Shown: piece after piece, positions 36,649 to 45,738 of the stretch
Layout of the letters: the number at the start of each line of letters is the position of its first letter
Position numbering within the stretch: position 1 is the first letter of the stretch
Source: Helicobacter sp. 13S00401-1
Lineage (GTDB): Bacteria; Campylobacterota; Campylobacteria; Campylobacterales; Helicobacteraceae
NCBI RefSeq assembly: GCF_002272925.1
Contig: NZ_MLAR01000005.1
Location: forward strand, 62,001 to 126,000
Length of the DNA stretch: 64,000 nt
Direction: 5' to 3'
The notes under the pieces: generated by a model
Seen by the model: the letters and a program-made list of their open reading frames with translations, nothing else
Databases searched by the model: none
What the model was told of the DNA's origin: nothing
Program-made: the position numbers and the translations under genes

Positions 36649-39600
36649 TTACTTTTTGTTTTGTGCTTTTTCATCTAACTCTAAAGCTAACTTTTTAGCC
36701 AAACTAATATTTACCTTACCACTTCCTAGTATAGGTATGCTTTCAACTACAAAATACTTACTAGGCTTGTAGATATTAGTTAAATTAGATGTTTTTATAA
36801 GCTCTATAAGCTCTTTATACCTCCCTTCACTATCTTGTATAAGCAAAGCTATAACTTCACCTTTTTTAGAATCTTCTAAAGCACAAGCGTGGATTTTTAA
36901 CTCTAAGTTTTCTGGCATAAGTTTTATTATCTCTTCTTCTATAAGACTTAGGCTTATCATCTCGCCACCAGTTTTTACAAAGCGAGAATATCTATCTACT
37001 ATATACAAGAATCCACACTCATCAAGGTAGCCTTTATCGCCGCTTTTATACCATTTGATTCCATCTTGAGTGATTATTACTTCATTAGTCTTTTCTTGGT
37101 CGTTTAGATAGCCTAACATAACTTGATGACCACCTATTAAGATAAGACCACTTTCTCTAGTAGCTAACTCTTTTAGCGTATCAGGGTCTACTATCCTTAT
37201 AGCAGTTCCAGGCAGTGGCATGCCAACTGAACCTTCTTTACTCCCTATGTGGCAAACCCACTTAGTAGTATCAAACCTATCAGGGAGATTTACACTTGCT
37301 ACAGGAGTGGTTTCAGTTGCCCCATATCCTTCTTGTATAGGCTTATTAAACTTTTTTAAGAATCTTGTTCTTACTTCAGGACTAAGTTTTTCAGCCCCTG
37401 CTACTACAAGGCGTAAAGATTCAAACATCATGGCATTTAGTGAAGGTGACTTAGAGTAGATATTAAAAAGCGTTGAAGTTCCACACATTATTGTTATCTT
37501 GTTTTTAGCTACGCATTTAGCTATCTCAAGTGCGTTTAGGGGATCAGGGTAGGTTACAAGTTTTATGCCATCTAATATAGGTAGTAAGGTAGTTACAGTT
37601 AGTCCAAAGGCGTGAAATGGTGGTAAAGATCCAAGCATAACATCGCTTTTGCTAGCATGTATAACATCTGAGGTTTGAGAGATATTACTCATTATATTAA
37701 AGTGGCTTAGCATGATACCTTTAGGTAGGTTTTCACTCCCACTACTAAAGAGTATGCAAGCACAGCTTTTAGTATCTTTTACTTTATTAAAAACTAGATT
37801 TAATATAAAAGTAGGCATAAGCTTAGCTAGGAGTATAAAGCTTAAAGCCTTAGCTTTTTGCTCTTTTATCTTTGCAAAAACTTCTTCCATATAAAAGTTT
37901 GTAGTAGTGTTTAAGTTAAGCTCTATACCTTTAAAGCTAAGTTTTTCTAAAAAGACTTTTGAAGTATAGATGTAGCTAATCTCAGCTAGCTTTATAGAAT
38001 CACTTACATTCTTGTCTCCACCAGTAAAGTTTAGATTAACACTAGTTTTACCAGCTAGAAATATGGCCATATTACAAAGTATGCTTGCTATACCTGAAGG
38101 TAAAAGTACACCGATGTTTTGAGTGTCTTTTGGTATTTGCTTGCTTAAAAGTAGAGCTAGGGCTAAGATCTTTGTGTAGCTAAACTCACCAACCATGGAA
38201 TCTATTATGGCTACTTCGCTGCCTCCTTTTTTAGAAGAGTATATAAAGGCCTTGGCTATATTAGGGAGATTATCACAGCGTGTACGCCAGGCCTTAAAAG
38301 ATACTTCAAAAACTTTCTTTTTTATAAGTGAAGGAGGTGAGCTTAGGCTCATAGGATTTCCAAAAGCTATGCTTACAAGACGTTTCTTGTAGTGCTTGCG
38401 TCTTTGTTTAAATTCAGCATGTGACTTTGAAAAGCTACTTCCCCAAAGCCCACAGATATAAAAGGGGACTATAACTGGTTTAGATTCTATATCTCCTAGT
38501 TTTAAATACTCATCATCAAAGTCAGTTATATGGCCATTTAAAGACATCTCTTCACCTGAAAACATGCATACTATATGACCTTTTTCTAAAGTGGTTTTAA
38601 CTTTTTGCAAGTAGTTAGTTTTAGTTTTATCTATAACGTTTGAACATCTTAAAAAAAGCTTTAAAAGCGTGTTTATATCTCTTGTGTCAAGTGCAAAAAC
38701 TACCTTCCTAGGAACTGCCATTTGTACTATAGCCCAATCTATTAGCGAGAACTGATTCCCAAGTAAAAGCACACTTCCAGCCTTAGGGACTTTAAAAAAG
38801 TCTTTTACTATTAGCTTGTAGCGCTGGCCAAAGGTTAGATTTATAAGCAGTCTTGAAAGTGAAAAAGGCATCTTTACTATAACGCCAAAGGAGATTATGA
38901 TACTACAAATAGTCATTATATTAAAAAGGATTCTAAGATCTAGCCTAGCTAGTGCAAAGATAAAAAATACAACTAATACTACTAGTGATACTAAGGCTTG
39001 TAAGAAATTAGAAGTAAGAAGGATTCTTCCTGCATTTTGCTTAGTTGAGTAAAACTGTAAAAGTGTATGCAAAGGAACTATTAAAAATGCCACCCCTAGC
39101 CCACAGATAAAAAAGCCTATATAAGGAGTGATATAAGTTTTCATTATAAGTAGTATTAAAGAAAGGCAAACTAGTATAAGACCAAGTGGTATAAGGCCTG
39201 TTTCTATATGGCTTTTAGAAAAACGTCCAGATATGATAGAGCCTAGCGTCATGCCTATGATACCTATTAAAAAGTATCTATCTAGTGCGCTATTACTTAT
39301 GCTCAAAAGTCCAAAGTAAGAAAAAAGCGTGGCTATGATACCAGCAAATATACACATCCCAAGGGCAGGATAAAAAAGATGTTTATCTTTTAGCACTAAG
39401 TTAAGGTTTTCTTTTAAAAGCCTTCCTTTAAAGTATAAAGTCTTATCAAATTTAATCTTAGCAGTAGACCTTTTCATGCGCAGTTTATAAGTAAAAAACA
39501 CTAGTAGGCAAGAGATAAAAAGTAGCAAGAGGGCTAAAGGCCAGATGGCATGAAGTAGTATGGAAATAGATTCTACTCCTAGAGGATAGATACCATTAAA

Positions 39601-40074
39601 CAAAAAGCTAAAGATTAAGATGGCAAAAAATATAGAGGCTACAAAGCTAGCCCTAAAGATGCCATTACCCCAAGCTAGATATCTATCACCAACTAACTCT
39701 TTTAAGTGAACTTGTAAGGTTGGTAGTAAAATAGCACTTTGAAAACTAAGTACTAGTGAAAGAAAAAAACTTAGGTAAAAAAAACCTAACCATAAACTAA
39801 AAGTGATAACTACTAGTATAAAAACACTTATTACAGAAAGCACTCTGAGAAGCTTTGTTTTTGATACTGCATCTACTATAAAGCCTATAGGACTTAAAAC
39901 TAGTAAAAAAGGAAGTATGATAAAAAGTGCTAGTAAGAAAAAAAGATAGAGAGCTCCATCAGTTTTTAGCAAAGCACTAAAAAGTAGTATCTTATAACTA
40001 GAGTCAATAAACATGCCTATAAAGGCAACTAAAATGATGGTGCTAAAGCCTTTTATCTTCCATATGTCTTTCAA
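36649..40074 (-). CDS. aas: LplT–PlsC–AMP-ligase fusion (Aas-like lysophospholipid acyltransferase/acyl-ACP synthetase)
   Basis: The 1,141-aa protein joins three parts. Residues 1–410 are an MFS/LplT-like lysophospholipid flippase with about 12 helices. About 420–600 is a PlsC-type acyltransferase. About 610–1130 is an AMP-dependent acyl-activating domain (SSGSENLPKG P-loop, GYGATETTP, YKSGDKGYLDE, and GSGKVN with the catalytic Lys near the C-terminus). Such fusions import lysophospholipid and re-acylate it. The PlsC HX4D motif reads NQFSLID with Gln441 replacing the catalytic His, and the FPEG block is replaced by FSGEE, so acyltransferase activity is doubtful. It is monocistronic, with its own upstream gap. 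Confidence 0.88.
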   Translation of the reverse strand: MKDIWKIKGFSTIILVAFIGMFIDSSYKILLFSALLKTDGALYLFFLLALFIILPFLLVLSPIGFIVDAVSKTKLLRVLSVISVFILVVITFSLWLGFFYLSFFLSLVLSFQSAILLPTLQVHLKELVGDRYLAWGNGIFRASFVASIFFAILIFSFLFNGIYPLGVESISILLHAIWPLALLLLFISCLLVFFTYKLRMKRSTAKIKFDKTLYFKGRLLKENLNLVLKDKHLFYPALGMCIFAGIIATLFSYFGLLSISNSALDRYFLIGIIGMTLGSIISGRFSKSHIETGLIPLGLILVCLSLILLIMKTYITPYIGFFICGLGVAFLIVPLHTLLQFYSTKQNAGRILLTSNFLQALVSLVVLVVFFIFALARLDLRILFNIMTICSIIISFGVIVKMPFSLSRLLINLTFGQRYKLIVKDFFKVPKAGSVLLLGNQFSLIDWAIVQMAVPRKVVFALDTRDINTLLKLFLRCSNVIDKTKTNYLQKVKTTLEKGHIVCMFSGEEMSLNGHITDFDDEYLKLGDIESKPVIVPFYICGLWGSSFSKSHAEFKQRRKHYKKRLVSIAFGNPMSLSSPPSLIKKKVFEVSFKAWRTRCDNLPNIAKAFIYSSKKGGSEVAIIDSMVGEFSYTKILALALLLSKQIPKDTQNIGVLLPSGIASILCNMAIFLAGKTSVNLNFTGGDKNVSDSIKLAEISYIYTSKVFLEKLSFKGIELNLNTTTNFYMEEVFAKIKEQKAKALSFILLAKLMPTFILNLVFNKVKDTKSCACILFSSGSENLPKGIMLSHFNIMSNISQTSDVIHASKSDVMLGSLPPFHAFGLTVTTLLPILDGIKLVTYPDPLNALEIAKCVAKNKITIMCGTSTLFNIYSKSPSLNAMMFESLRLVVAGAEKLSPEVRTRFLKKFNKPIQEGYGATETTPVASVNLPDRFDTTKWVCHIGSKEGSVGMPLPGTAIRIVDPDTLKELATRESGLILIGGHQVMLGYLNDQEKTNEVIITQDGIKWYKSGDKGYLDECGFLYIVDRYSRFVKTGGEMISLSLIEEEIIKLMPENLELKIHACALEDSKKGEVIALLIQDSEGRYKELIELIKTSNLTNIYKPSKYFVVESIPILGSGKVNISLAKKLALELDEKAQNKK

Positions 40075-40406
40075 GCATTTTTCCTATTATTAAAGCTGGT
40101 TTATGTTTTTATTTTACAGAATCTATTTTTAGAATCTAATCCCTAGCTATCTAGCTTGTGTAGGCTTTTTACAAGGGCTTGCAAAACTTCGCATCTTAAG
40201 TGTGAATTTTTGCACTATTTGCATGAAAACAAGATATTATATTCAAACGCTTAGTCATTTAGCATTAAGCTTAATCACTTTTCATTCATTTAAATGTTAA
40301 TACTTAGTAAATATAGTTGCTACTTTTATGATTTTTTAAGTTACAGCTAATATTATTCGTATTACAATTGTTATTACGCTTATTGATTTTCACGAAGGAG
40401 ATATAA
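40075..40406. other. Divergent promoter region of aas and ccoNOQP
   Basis: 332 bp with no ORF. It contains two copies of the TAGAATCTA-type word around 40118–40140 and, closer to ccoN, an imperfect AT-rich palindrome at 40358–40378. AAGGAG stands immediately before the ccoN ATG. Confidence 0.5.
40358..40378 (+). promoter_or_regulatory. Imperfect palindrome upstream of ccoN, possible operator
   Basis: CGTATTACAATTGTTATTACG is a near-symmetric 21-mer centred on CAATTG, about 28 bases before the ccoN start. The position would suit a regulator of the oxidase operon. No specific regulator can be assigned. Confidence 0.3.
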
Positions 40407-41870
40407 ATGCAAGAGGGTTCAAAACTAGAGTACGATTACTCCATTGCCAAATGGTTTTTGTACATAGCGTTGGTTACTGGCTTCATAGGTATGCTAATAG
40501 GTCTAGTTCTAGCGTTTGAGCTAGCCTATCCGGACCTAAACTATATAGCAGGTCAGTATTCGCTATTTGGAAGGCTTAGACCGCTTCACACAAACGTCAT
40601 CATTTATGGGTTTACGTTAAGTGGTATTTGGGCTGCATGGTATTACATAGGGCAAAGAACTTTAAAGATTACTTATAATCAACATCCGTTCTTAAAGTTC
40701 ATAGGTTACTTACACATAGTTCTTTATATCATTTTACTTATAGTTGCTATTGTTACTCTTTTTGATGGTTTAACACAGTCTAAAGAGTATGCAGAGCTAG
40801 ACTGGCCAGTAGATATATTAGTTGTTATAGTGTGGATAGTATGGGGTATAAGTCTTTTTGGTTCTATGACTGTTAGACGCGAAAAGACGATTTATATATC
40901 ACTTTGGTATTTTATAGCTACTTTTACAGCCATATCTATACTTTATATTTTTAACAACCTTGCTGTGCCTACTTACTTTGTAGCAGGTGTTGGAAGCTTC
41001 TGGCAGAGTATATCAATGTATGCAGGAACTAATGACGCTTTAATACAATGGTGGTGGGGACACAACGCTGTTGCGTTCGTATTTACTAGTGGTATCATTG
41101 CTTTAATTTATTACTTCTTACCTAAGGAATCTGGAAACCCAGTGTTCTCTTACAAACTTACACTTTTCTCTTTCTGGAGTTTGATGTTTGTTTATATTTG
41201 GGCTGGTGGTCACCACTTGATTTATTCAACTGTTCCAGATTGGGTACAAACTTTAGGTTCAGTCTTCTCTGTAATATTAATTCTTCCTTCATGGGGTACG
41301 GCTATAAACATGCTTCTTACTATGAGAGGTCAGTGGCATCAGTTGAAAGAATCTCCTTTGATTAAGTTCTTAGTTCTTGCATCAACTTTCTATATGCTTG
41401 CAACTTTGGAAGGTCCAATTCAGTCTATAAGATCTGTTAATGCACTTGCTCACTTTACAAACTGGATTATAGGTCACGTTCATGATGGTACATTAGGTTG
41501 GGTTGGCTTTACTATTATTGCTGGTCTTTATCACATGCTACCTAGAATGTTTAAAAGAGAGATTTACTCAAAAAATATTATTGAAATCCACTTCTGGATT
41601 ATGACTATAGGTATAGTTTTCTACTTTGCAAGTATGTGGGTAGCTGGTATCGTTCAAGGTATGATGTGGAGAGATTTAACTCCTTATGGTGAGCTTAAAT
41701 ATTCCTTCATAGATACAGTGGTAGCAATACATCCTTACTATGTAATAAGGGCTATTGGTGGTACTTTATATCTAATTGGTTTCATAATGTTTATTTACAA
41801 CGTAATAATGACTATAGTAGCGGCTAAAGAGCTTACAAAAGAGCCTCAATACGCTTCACCTATGGGTTGA
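40407..41870 (+). CDS. ccoN: cbb3-type cytochrome c oxidase subunit I CcoN
   Basis: CcoN is the catalytic heme-copper subunit of the high-affinity terminal oxidase, in the inner membrane. The 487-aa protein has about 12 helices. Candidate heme b ligand His is in RLRPLHTNVI, the Cu-B ligands in WWWGHNAVAF and WAGGHHLIYS, and the heme ligands in FTNWIIGHVHDGTLGW. AAGGAG precedes ATG 40407. It starts the ccoNOQP operon, and in Helicobacter cbb3 is the sole cytochrome c oxidase. Confidence 0.98.
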   Translation: MQEGSKLEYDYSIAKWFLYIALVTGFIGMLIGLVLAFELAYPDLNYIAGQYSLFGRLRPLHTNVIIYGFTLSGIWAAWYYIGQRTLKITYNQHPFLKFIGYLHIVLYIILLIVAIVTLFDGLTQSKEYAELDWPVDILVVIVWIVWGISLFGSMTVRREKTIYISLWYFIATFTAISILYIFNNLAVPTYFVAGVGSFWQSISMYAGTNDALIQWWWGHNAVAFVFTSGIIALIYYFLPKESGNPVFSYKLTLFSFWSLMFVYIWAGGHHLIYSTVPDWVQTLGSVFSVILILPSWGTAINMLLTMRGQWHQLKESPLIKFLVLASTFYMLATLEGPIQSIRSVNALAHFTNWIIGHVHDGTLGWVGFTIIAGLYHMLPRMFKREIYSKNIIEIHFWIMTIGIVFYFASMWVAGIVQGMMWRDLTPYGELKYSFIDTVVAIHPYYVIRAIGGTLYLIGFIMFIYNVIMTIVAAKELTKEPQYASPMG

Positions 41871-41882
41871 TAAGGAGAAAAT

Positions 41883-42566
41883 ATGTTTGCATGGTTAGAA
41901 AGAAATCCATTCTTTTTTACATTGGCTTTTGTGGTTGTTTTTTCCATAGCCGGGTTGGTGCAGATCTTGCCAGACTTTGCTAAGTCTTCAAGACCACTAG
42001 AGGGCCTTAGGCCCCTAACAGTACTTGAAACAGCAGGTCGTCAAGTGTATATAAAAGAGGGCTGCGTAAGTTGTCACTCTCAACTTATAAGAGACTTTAG
42101 AAGTGAGACTATGCGTTATGGTATGTATAGCTTAAGTGGTGAGTACGCTTATGATAGACCTTTCCTTTGGGGTTCTGAAAGAACTGGTCCTGATTTGCAT
42201 AGGATAGGTGATAGTAGAAGTAGTGACTGGCATGCTAACCATATGTGGAATCCTAGATCTGTTGTCCCAGGTTCTATTATGCCTTCATACAAACACCTAT
42301 ATAGGATAAATACAGACTTTAATACTGCTTATGCAGAAGCTTATACTCAGAAAAAAGTCTTTAAAGTTCCTTATGATAAGCCAGGTGAAACAAAACTTGG
42401 AACATTGGATGAAGCCAAAAAAGAGTACATGAAAGATGCAGCAGAAGTCGTAGAAGAGATGAAAAATCCTATGATAGCAGCAAGCTTTAAAAAAGGTGAA
42501 GTGAAAGAGGTAGTTGCACTAATTGCCTATCTAAATAGCTTAGGGCAAAAAAGATTAGGCAAGTAA
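41883..42566 (+). CDS. ccoO: cbb3 oxidase monoheme subunit CcoO
   Basis: A 227-aa membrane-anchored cytochrome c with one N-terminal helix and a single heme motif, CVSCH, in YIKEGCVSCHSQLIRDF. The RSVVPGSIMPSY Met is the likely axial ligand. It relays electrons from CcoP to CcoN. The gene lies 12 bases after ccoN with an AAGGAG site between them. Confidence 0.97.
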   Translation: MFAWLERNPFFFTLAFVVVFSIAGLVQILPDFAKSSRPLEGLRPLTVLETAGRQVYIKEGCVSCHSQLIRDFRSETMRYGMYSLSGEYAYDRPFLWGSERTGPDLHRIGDSRSSDWHANHMWNPRSVVPGSIMPSYKHLYRINTDFNTAYAEAYTQKKVFKVPYDKPGETKLGTLDEAKKEYMKDAAEVVEEMKNPMIAASFKKGEVKEVVALIAYLNSLGQKRLGK

Positions 42567-42576
42567 AGGATAGTTC

Positions 42577-42810
42577 ATGACGTTGATGGTGGATGGATTT
42601 AACCTACTTGGTAGAGAGAGTATTTATATAGCTGTTACAGTTTTATTGGTGATTTTCTTATATGCCTATATAGTCTACTTATATAGAGCACAAAGAAAGG
42701 GTCTTGTTGATTATGAAAAGTATTCTAACCTCGTATTAAATGATGATATAAATGATGAGTTGCTAGAAAGCAGAACTAACAGGAAAGACAAAAAGAGAGG
42801 AGAAAAATAA
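42577..42810 (+). CDS. ccoQ: cbb3 oxidase small subunit CcoQ
   Basis: A 77-aa protein with one membrane helix (IYIAVTVLLVIFLYAYIVYLY) and a charged cytoplasmic tail rich in Lys and Glu, in the usual place between ccoO and ccoP. CcoQ stabilises the oxidase complex. The annotated ATG is 42577; a second ATG at 42586 is also possible. The stop overlaps the ccoP start by one base. Confidence 0.9.
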   Translation: MTLMVDGFNLLGRESIYIAVTVLLVIFLYAYIVYLYRAQRKGLVDYEKYSNLVLNDDINDELLESRTNRKDKKRGEK

Positions 42811-43685
42811 TGGGCTGGTTAAGTGATCATATAAATTTAATGAGCTTTATAGCAGCAATAGTTATTTTGGTGCTAACTATTGTCATTTCTGGTTTTTATA
42901 TTAATCAGATGAAAACTAGCAAAGCAGAGGGTGTATTAGGAGATCATGAGTGGGATGGCATCAAAGAGTTTAACAACAACATCCCAACTGGATGGCTTTT
43001 ATCTATATTTGTTTTAATTTTATGGGCTATATGGTATATGTTTTTTGGATATCCACTTAATAGCTACTCTGAAATTGGTGAGTACAACAAAGAAGTAAGA
43101 GATTACAACGCTAGATTTGCCGAGCTTCATAAAAACATGACTACTGCTCAGTATCAAGAGATGGGACAAGAAATATTTTTAGTTCAGTGTGCTTCATGCC
43201 ACGGTTTAACTGCAGAAGGTATAGATGGTAAAGCGCAAAACCTAACTAGATGGGGTAAAGTAGAAGGCATCATGGATACTATAACTCATGGTAGTAAAGG
43301 TTTAGGTTTCATGGCGGGAGAGATGCCAGCTGGTCTTTTAACTAAAGAAAGTGATAAAAGAGCAGTTGCTGAGTATGTTATGAGTGATCTTGTAAAAGAT
43401 ACAAGCACAAAATACGATCTAGCTGTAGTTGCACAAGGAAAACAAATCTTTGCTAATACATGTGCTGCATGCCATGGTGTTGATGGTAAAGGTGATGGCG
43501 GCGGTGTTGCAGGTTTTGCGGCTGATTTAACTCAGTATGCTAAGTTTTCATTCTTGCAACATGTCTTAACACATGGAAAGCATGGAGAGATAGGAAAGAT
43601 GCCAAGCTTCCAGTATCTTAACTTCTCAGATGTTCAGATAAAAGCTTTGGATGCATTTATAGCTTCTAAAAAACCACTTGAGTAA
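42810..43685 (+). CDS. ccoP: cbb3 oxidase diheme subunit CcoP
   Basis: The 291-aa membrane-anchored cytochrome c has an N-terminal helix, a second helix around residue 60 (WLLSIFVLILWAIWYMFFGYPL), and two heme c motifs, CASCH in VQCASCHGL and CAACH in NTCAACHGVD. It accepts electrons from soluble cytochrome c and feeds CcoO. It is translationally coupled to ccoQ and followed at once by the DUF4006 gene. Confidence 0.97.
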   Translation: MGWLSDHINLMSFIAAIVILVLTIVISGFYINQMKTSKAEGVLGDHEWDGIKEFNNNIPTGWLLSIFVLILWAIWYMFFGYPLNSYSEIGEYNKEVRDYNARFAELHKNMTTAQYQEMGQEIFLVQCASCHGLTAEGIDGKAQNLTRWGKVEGIMDTITHGSKGLGFMAGEMPAGLLTKESDKRAVAEYVMSDLVKDTSTKYDLAVVAQGKQIFANTCAACHGVDGKGDGGGVAGFAADLTQYAKFSFLQHVLTHGKHGEIGKMPSFQYLNFSDVQIKALDAFIASKKPLE

Positions 43686-43695
43686 GGAGATAACT

Positions 43696-43905
43696 GTGTT
43701 AGATGGAAAATTTGGATTAAACGGATATGTCGGATTCATAATAGCAGTGCTAATTGTTGTAATCGGTGCGATAATTGTCGGATGGGGTGCAATTTATGTT
43801 CAAAGAAAAAATGCAACTGATTATTACACTATCAACACTTCATCATTGCAAATGAAAAGCGTAGATAACAAAAATGCAATTACTTACCATAAAGTAAAGG
43901 AGTAA
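43696..43905 (+). CDS. DUF4006-family small membrane protein downstream of ccoP
   Basis: A 69-aa protein with one membrane helix (VGFIIAVLIVVIGAIIVGWGAIYV) and a hydrophilic tail. It resembles the DUF4006 proteins that follow ccoP in Campylobacter and Helicobacter. GTG 43696 is preferred because AAGGAGA (43684–43690) is well placed for it. An ATG further upstream (43678) lies inside ccoP. An accessory or assembly role for cbb3 oxidase is inferred from position only. Confidence 0.8.
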   Translation: MLDGKFGLNGYVGFIIAVLIVVIGAIIVGWGAIYVQRKNATDYYTINTSSLQMKSVDNKNAITYHKVKE

Positions 43906-43909
43906 CAAA

Positions 43910-44035
43910 ATGAAACCAAAATCTAAACTCAAATTAACTGGATTAGAAAAATTAGTTGCCTTCTCATTATTCGCCATAGCGATAATAAGCATAATTGTGG
44001 CTTTAGTGCCTGATTATCTATTACATGCGGTATAA
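43910..44035 (+). CDS. 41-aa single-helix membrane protein in the cco cluster
   Basis: Short gene: ATG 43910, stop TAA 44033–44035, preceded by AAAGGAG about 8 bases before the start. The product has a basic N-terminus (MKPKSKLKLTGLEK) and one hydrophobic helix (LVAFSLFAIAIISIIVALV), consistent with an inward-anchored membrane micropeptide. It fits snugly between the DUF4006 gene and the next gene with no wasted space, which supports it being real. Function unknown; possibly an oxidase assembly factor. Confidence 0.7.
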   Translation: MKPKSKLKLTGLEKLVAFSLFAIAIISIIVALVPDYLLHAV

Positions 44036-44047
44036 GCGATATAAGTT

Positions 44048-44722
44048 TTGAAAAGATACATTACGTGCATACTTTTTTTAGTATGCACCTTCTTTTACAA
44101 TCCTTTTTTGCAGGCACAAGACTCAAACCAAGATAAACCGTATAAGGACTTCGTTATAGGTGATCAAGCACTTATAAAAGGTGGACTAAAAGGTATAGAT
44201 ACTATCTCTGGTGAGCTAAGAGATAAGACTGGTTTTTCTGTGTATCTATCTTTGGTTGACAAAACTCCTTCTTATGTAAAAACTGGAGCTACTTTAAGTG
44301 ACCAAAGTTTAAAGCAAGCCTTTGAAAATAGGCGAATCTATGAGGATAAGGTCATTAGAAGACTAAACTCTCCTTATGCGATTATATTTTTCTATAAGCA
44401 AGACTATAAAATATCTGTAAGAAGCGATGGTGGTTTTTTAGATCCTAATGAGCTACTAGAAGACTACGCTTATCCTTATTTGCCTTTAAATAATGAAAAA
44501 CCTATACCAAAAGAAGAGAAAATTGACTATTCTTTGTTTAACTTATACTCTGCGATTGTGCAAAGAAGCGCAAAGCACTATGGAGTAAAAGTGGAATCTG
44601 CTTTTAACCCCTCAGATAAACCTGAGGGTATTGTAAAGTGGTTACTGTATTTGATGCTTATCGTCTTGGTTGGCCTATTTTTATATGGAACTTATAAAAG
44701 CAAACAAAGAAAGAAGGCATAG
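44048..44722 (+). CDS. Secreted/membrane-anchored protein, possibly TPM-domain-like
   Basis: A 224-aa protein with an N-terminal signal segment (ITCILFLVCTFFYNPFLQA), a periplasmic domain, and a C-terminal membrane helix (WLLYLMLIVLVGLFLYGTY) with a basic tail. The domain pattern KGIDTISGELRDKTGFSVYLSLVD followed by a strand with YAIIFFYKQDYKISVRSDGG recalls TPM (DUF477) domains, but the match is weak. Homologues appear downstream of ccoP in Campylobacterota, so a role around cbb3 oxidase assembly is plausible and unproven. Confidence 0.7.
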   Translation: MKRYITCILFLVCTFFYNPFLQAQDSNQDKPYKDFVIGDQALIKGGLKGIDTISGELRDKTGFSVYLSLVDKTPSYVKTGATLSDQSLKQAFENRRIYEDKVIRRLNSPYAIIFFYKQDYKISVRSDGGFLDPNELLEDYAYPYLPLNNEKPIPKEEKIDYSLFNLYSAIVQRSAKHYGVKVESAFNPSDKPEGIVKWLLYLMLIVLVGLFLYGTYKSKQRKKA

Positions 44723-44737
44723 TTTAAAAGGATATAG

Positions 44738-45352
44738 ATGAACAAGAAGACTTACTGGCCTATTGGCATTATAGGTATTATCATTGTGGGCATAATTTTT
44801 ATCGTGCTTATTATTTATGCTTCAACAAAGCAGCCAATAGAGACTAATAGTAACTATGGTCTATCTAAAGACTATGTAGATCATAACATCAATAAAATGC
44901 TTAAGATGCAGTATGCGTTTGAAAAGAGCTATCATGTATATGGTGGAAGCTTAGATGGAAGTGAAGTTGGCTATGATAGACTAAAAACTCCATACTTCAG
45001 TGTTGATCAAAGAAGCTTTGAACACATAGGTAGGAAGTTTGATGAAAAACTTCATCACAGTATCCTTACTAGTAGTGATGATGTGATATATCTAAAACTA
45101 GAGCCACAAACTAAAACTCCAGCAGTAAAGATAGAATCTATTTACTTAAAGCTTTCTAGAATAGATACTAACATAGACCTAGATTATGATATGTTACAAG
45201 ATAAGACTAATCCAAACATCTACACTATCGCAGTTAAAGATCTTACAAAGCTTGGTAGATATGATGGAGTTTTTACTATTAAGTATAAATTAGATGGTAA
45301 AGAGCACTATATAACTTATCAAAAAACTTTTTATCATAATGAAGAGTTTTAG
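44738..45352 (+). CDS. FixH-like membrane-anchored periplasmic protein
   Basis: The 204-aa protein has one N-terminal helix (IGIIGIIIVGIIFIVLIIYAS) and a periplasmic domain with several beta strands, ending YDGVFTIKYKLDGKEHYITYQKTFY. Size, topology and position after the cco genes match FixH/CcoH-type assembly proteins, though sequence support is modest. The last 14 bases overlap the next ORF, tying the oxidase cluster to the prepilin genes. Confidence 0.65.
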   Translation: MNKKTYWPIGIIGIIIVGIIFIVLIIYASTKQPIETNSNYGLSKDYVDHNINKMLKMQYAFEKSYHVYGGSLDGSEVGYDRLKTPYFSVDQRSFEHIGRKFDEKLHHSILTSSDDVIYLKLEPQTKTPAVKIESIYLKLSRIDTNIDLDYDMLQDKTNPNIYTIAVKDLTKLGRYDGVFTIKYKLDGKEHYITYQKTFYHNEEF

Positions 45353-45728
45353 GTCTTTTATCACAAAGGCATTAAATCTTTTTAAAATCATTTCTTTAAC
45401 TAGTTTTGATTTTAAAAAAACTCCTCCCTTCTCTAGAGGCTTTAAGCAAGCTTTTATCATGCCAGATCTAATTTATGCACTAATAATTACTGCTCTAAGT
45501 TATTACACTATCTTTTTGTTACAGTCTCATATCACTAACGCACTAAGCCTACCTCTTTTTACTAATAATATGCAAGCAAAAGAAGCACTCTTAAAAGAAG
45601 TAGCATCAAATAGCGCTTTAAGCACTAAGCAAACCACGGCTAATGCCCTAAGTTTTGAAGTAAAAAACTATAGTGTTTTAGTTGGGAATGAAAGTTTAAA
45701 CTACATCAAGTTTGAAAGCATAGATTAA
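45339..45728 (+). CDS. Prepilin-like protein (noncanonical, Asp at +5)
   Basis: A 129-aa protein with a basic leader of about 38 residues followed by KQAFIMPDLIYALIITALS. If a prepilin peptidase cut after Ala, the mature chain would begin FIMPD, with Asp at position +5 where pilins have Glu, followed by the usual hydrophobic helix. It overlaps the FixH-like gene and precedes two further genes with the same arrangement. The long leader and the lack of Gly at -1 are atypical, so pilin-like status is inference. It has no other recognisable domain. Confidence 0.6.
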   Translation: MKSFRSFITKALNLFKIISLTSFDFKKTPPFSRGFKQAFIMPDLIYALIITALSYYTIFLLQSHITNALSLPLFTNNMQAKEALLKEVASNSALSTKQTTANALSFEVKNYSVLVGNESLNYIKFESID

Positions 45729-45738
45729 AGGTTAAGAT

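Noticed and set aside
36649-40074. Frameshifted or chimeric assembly explaining the 1,141-aa fusion
   Set aside because: MFS–PlsC–AMP-ligase fusions of this order are a known protein class, and the frame is continuous without internal start signals.
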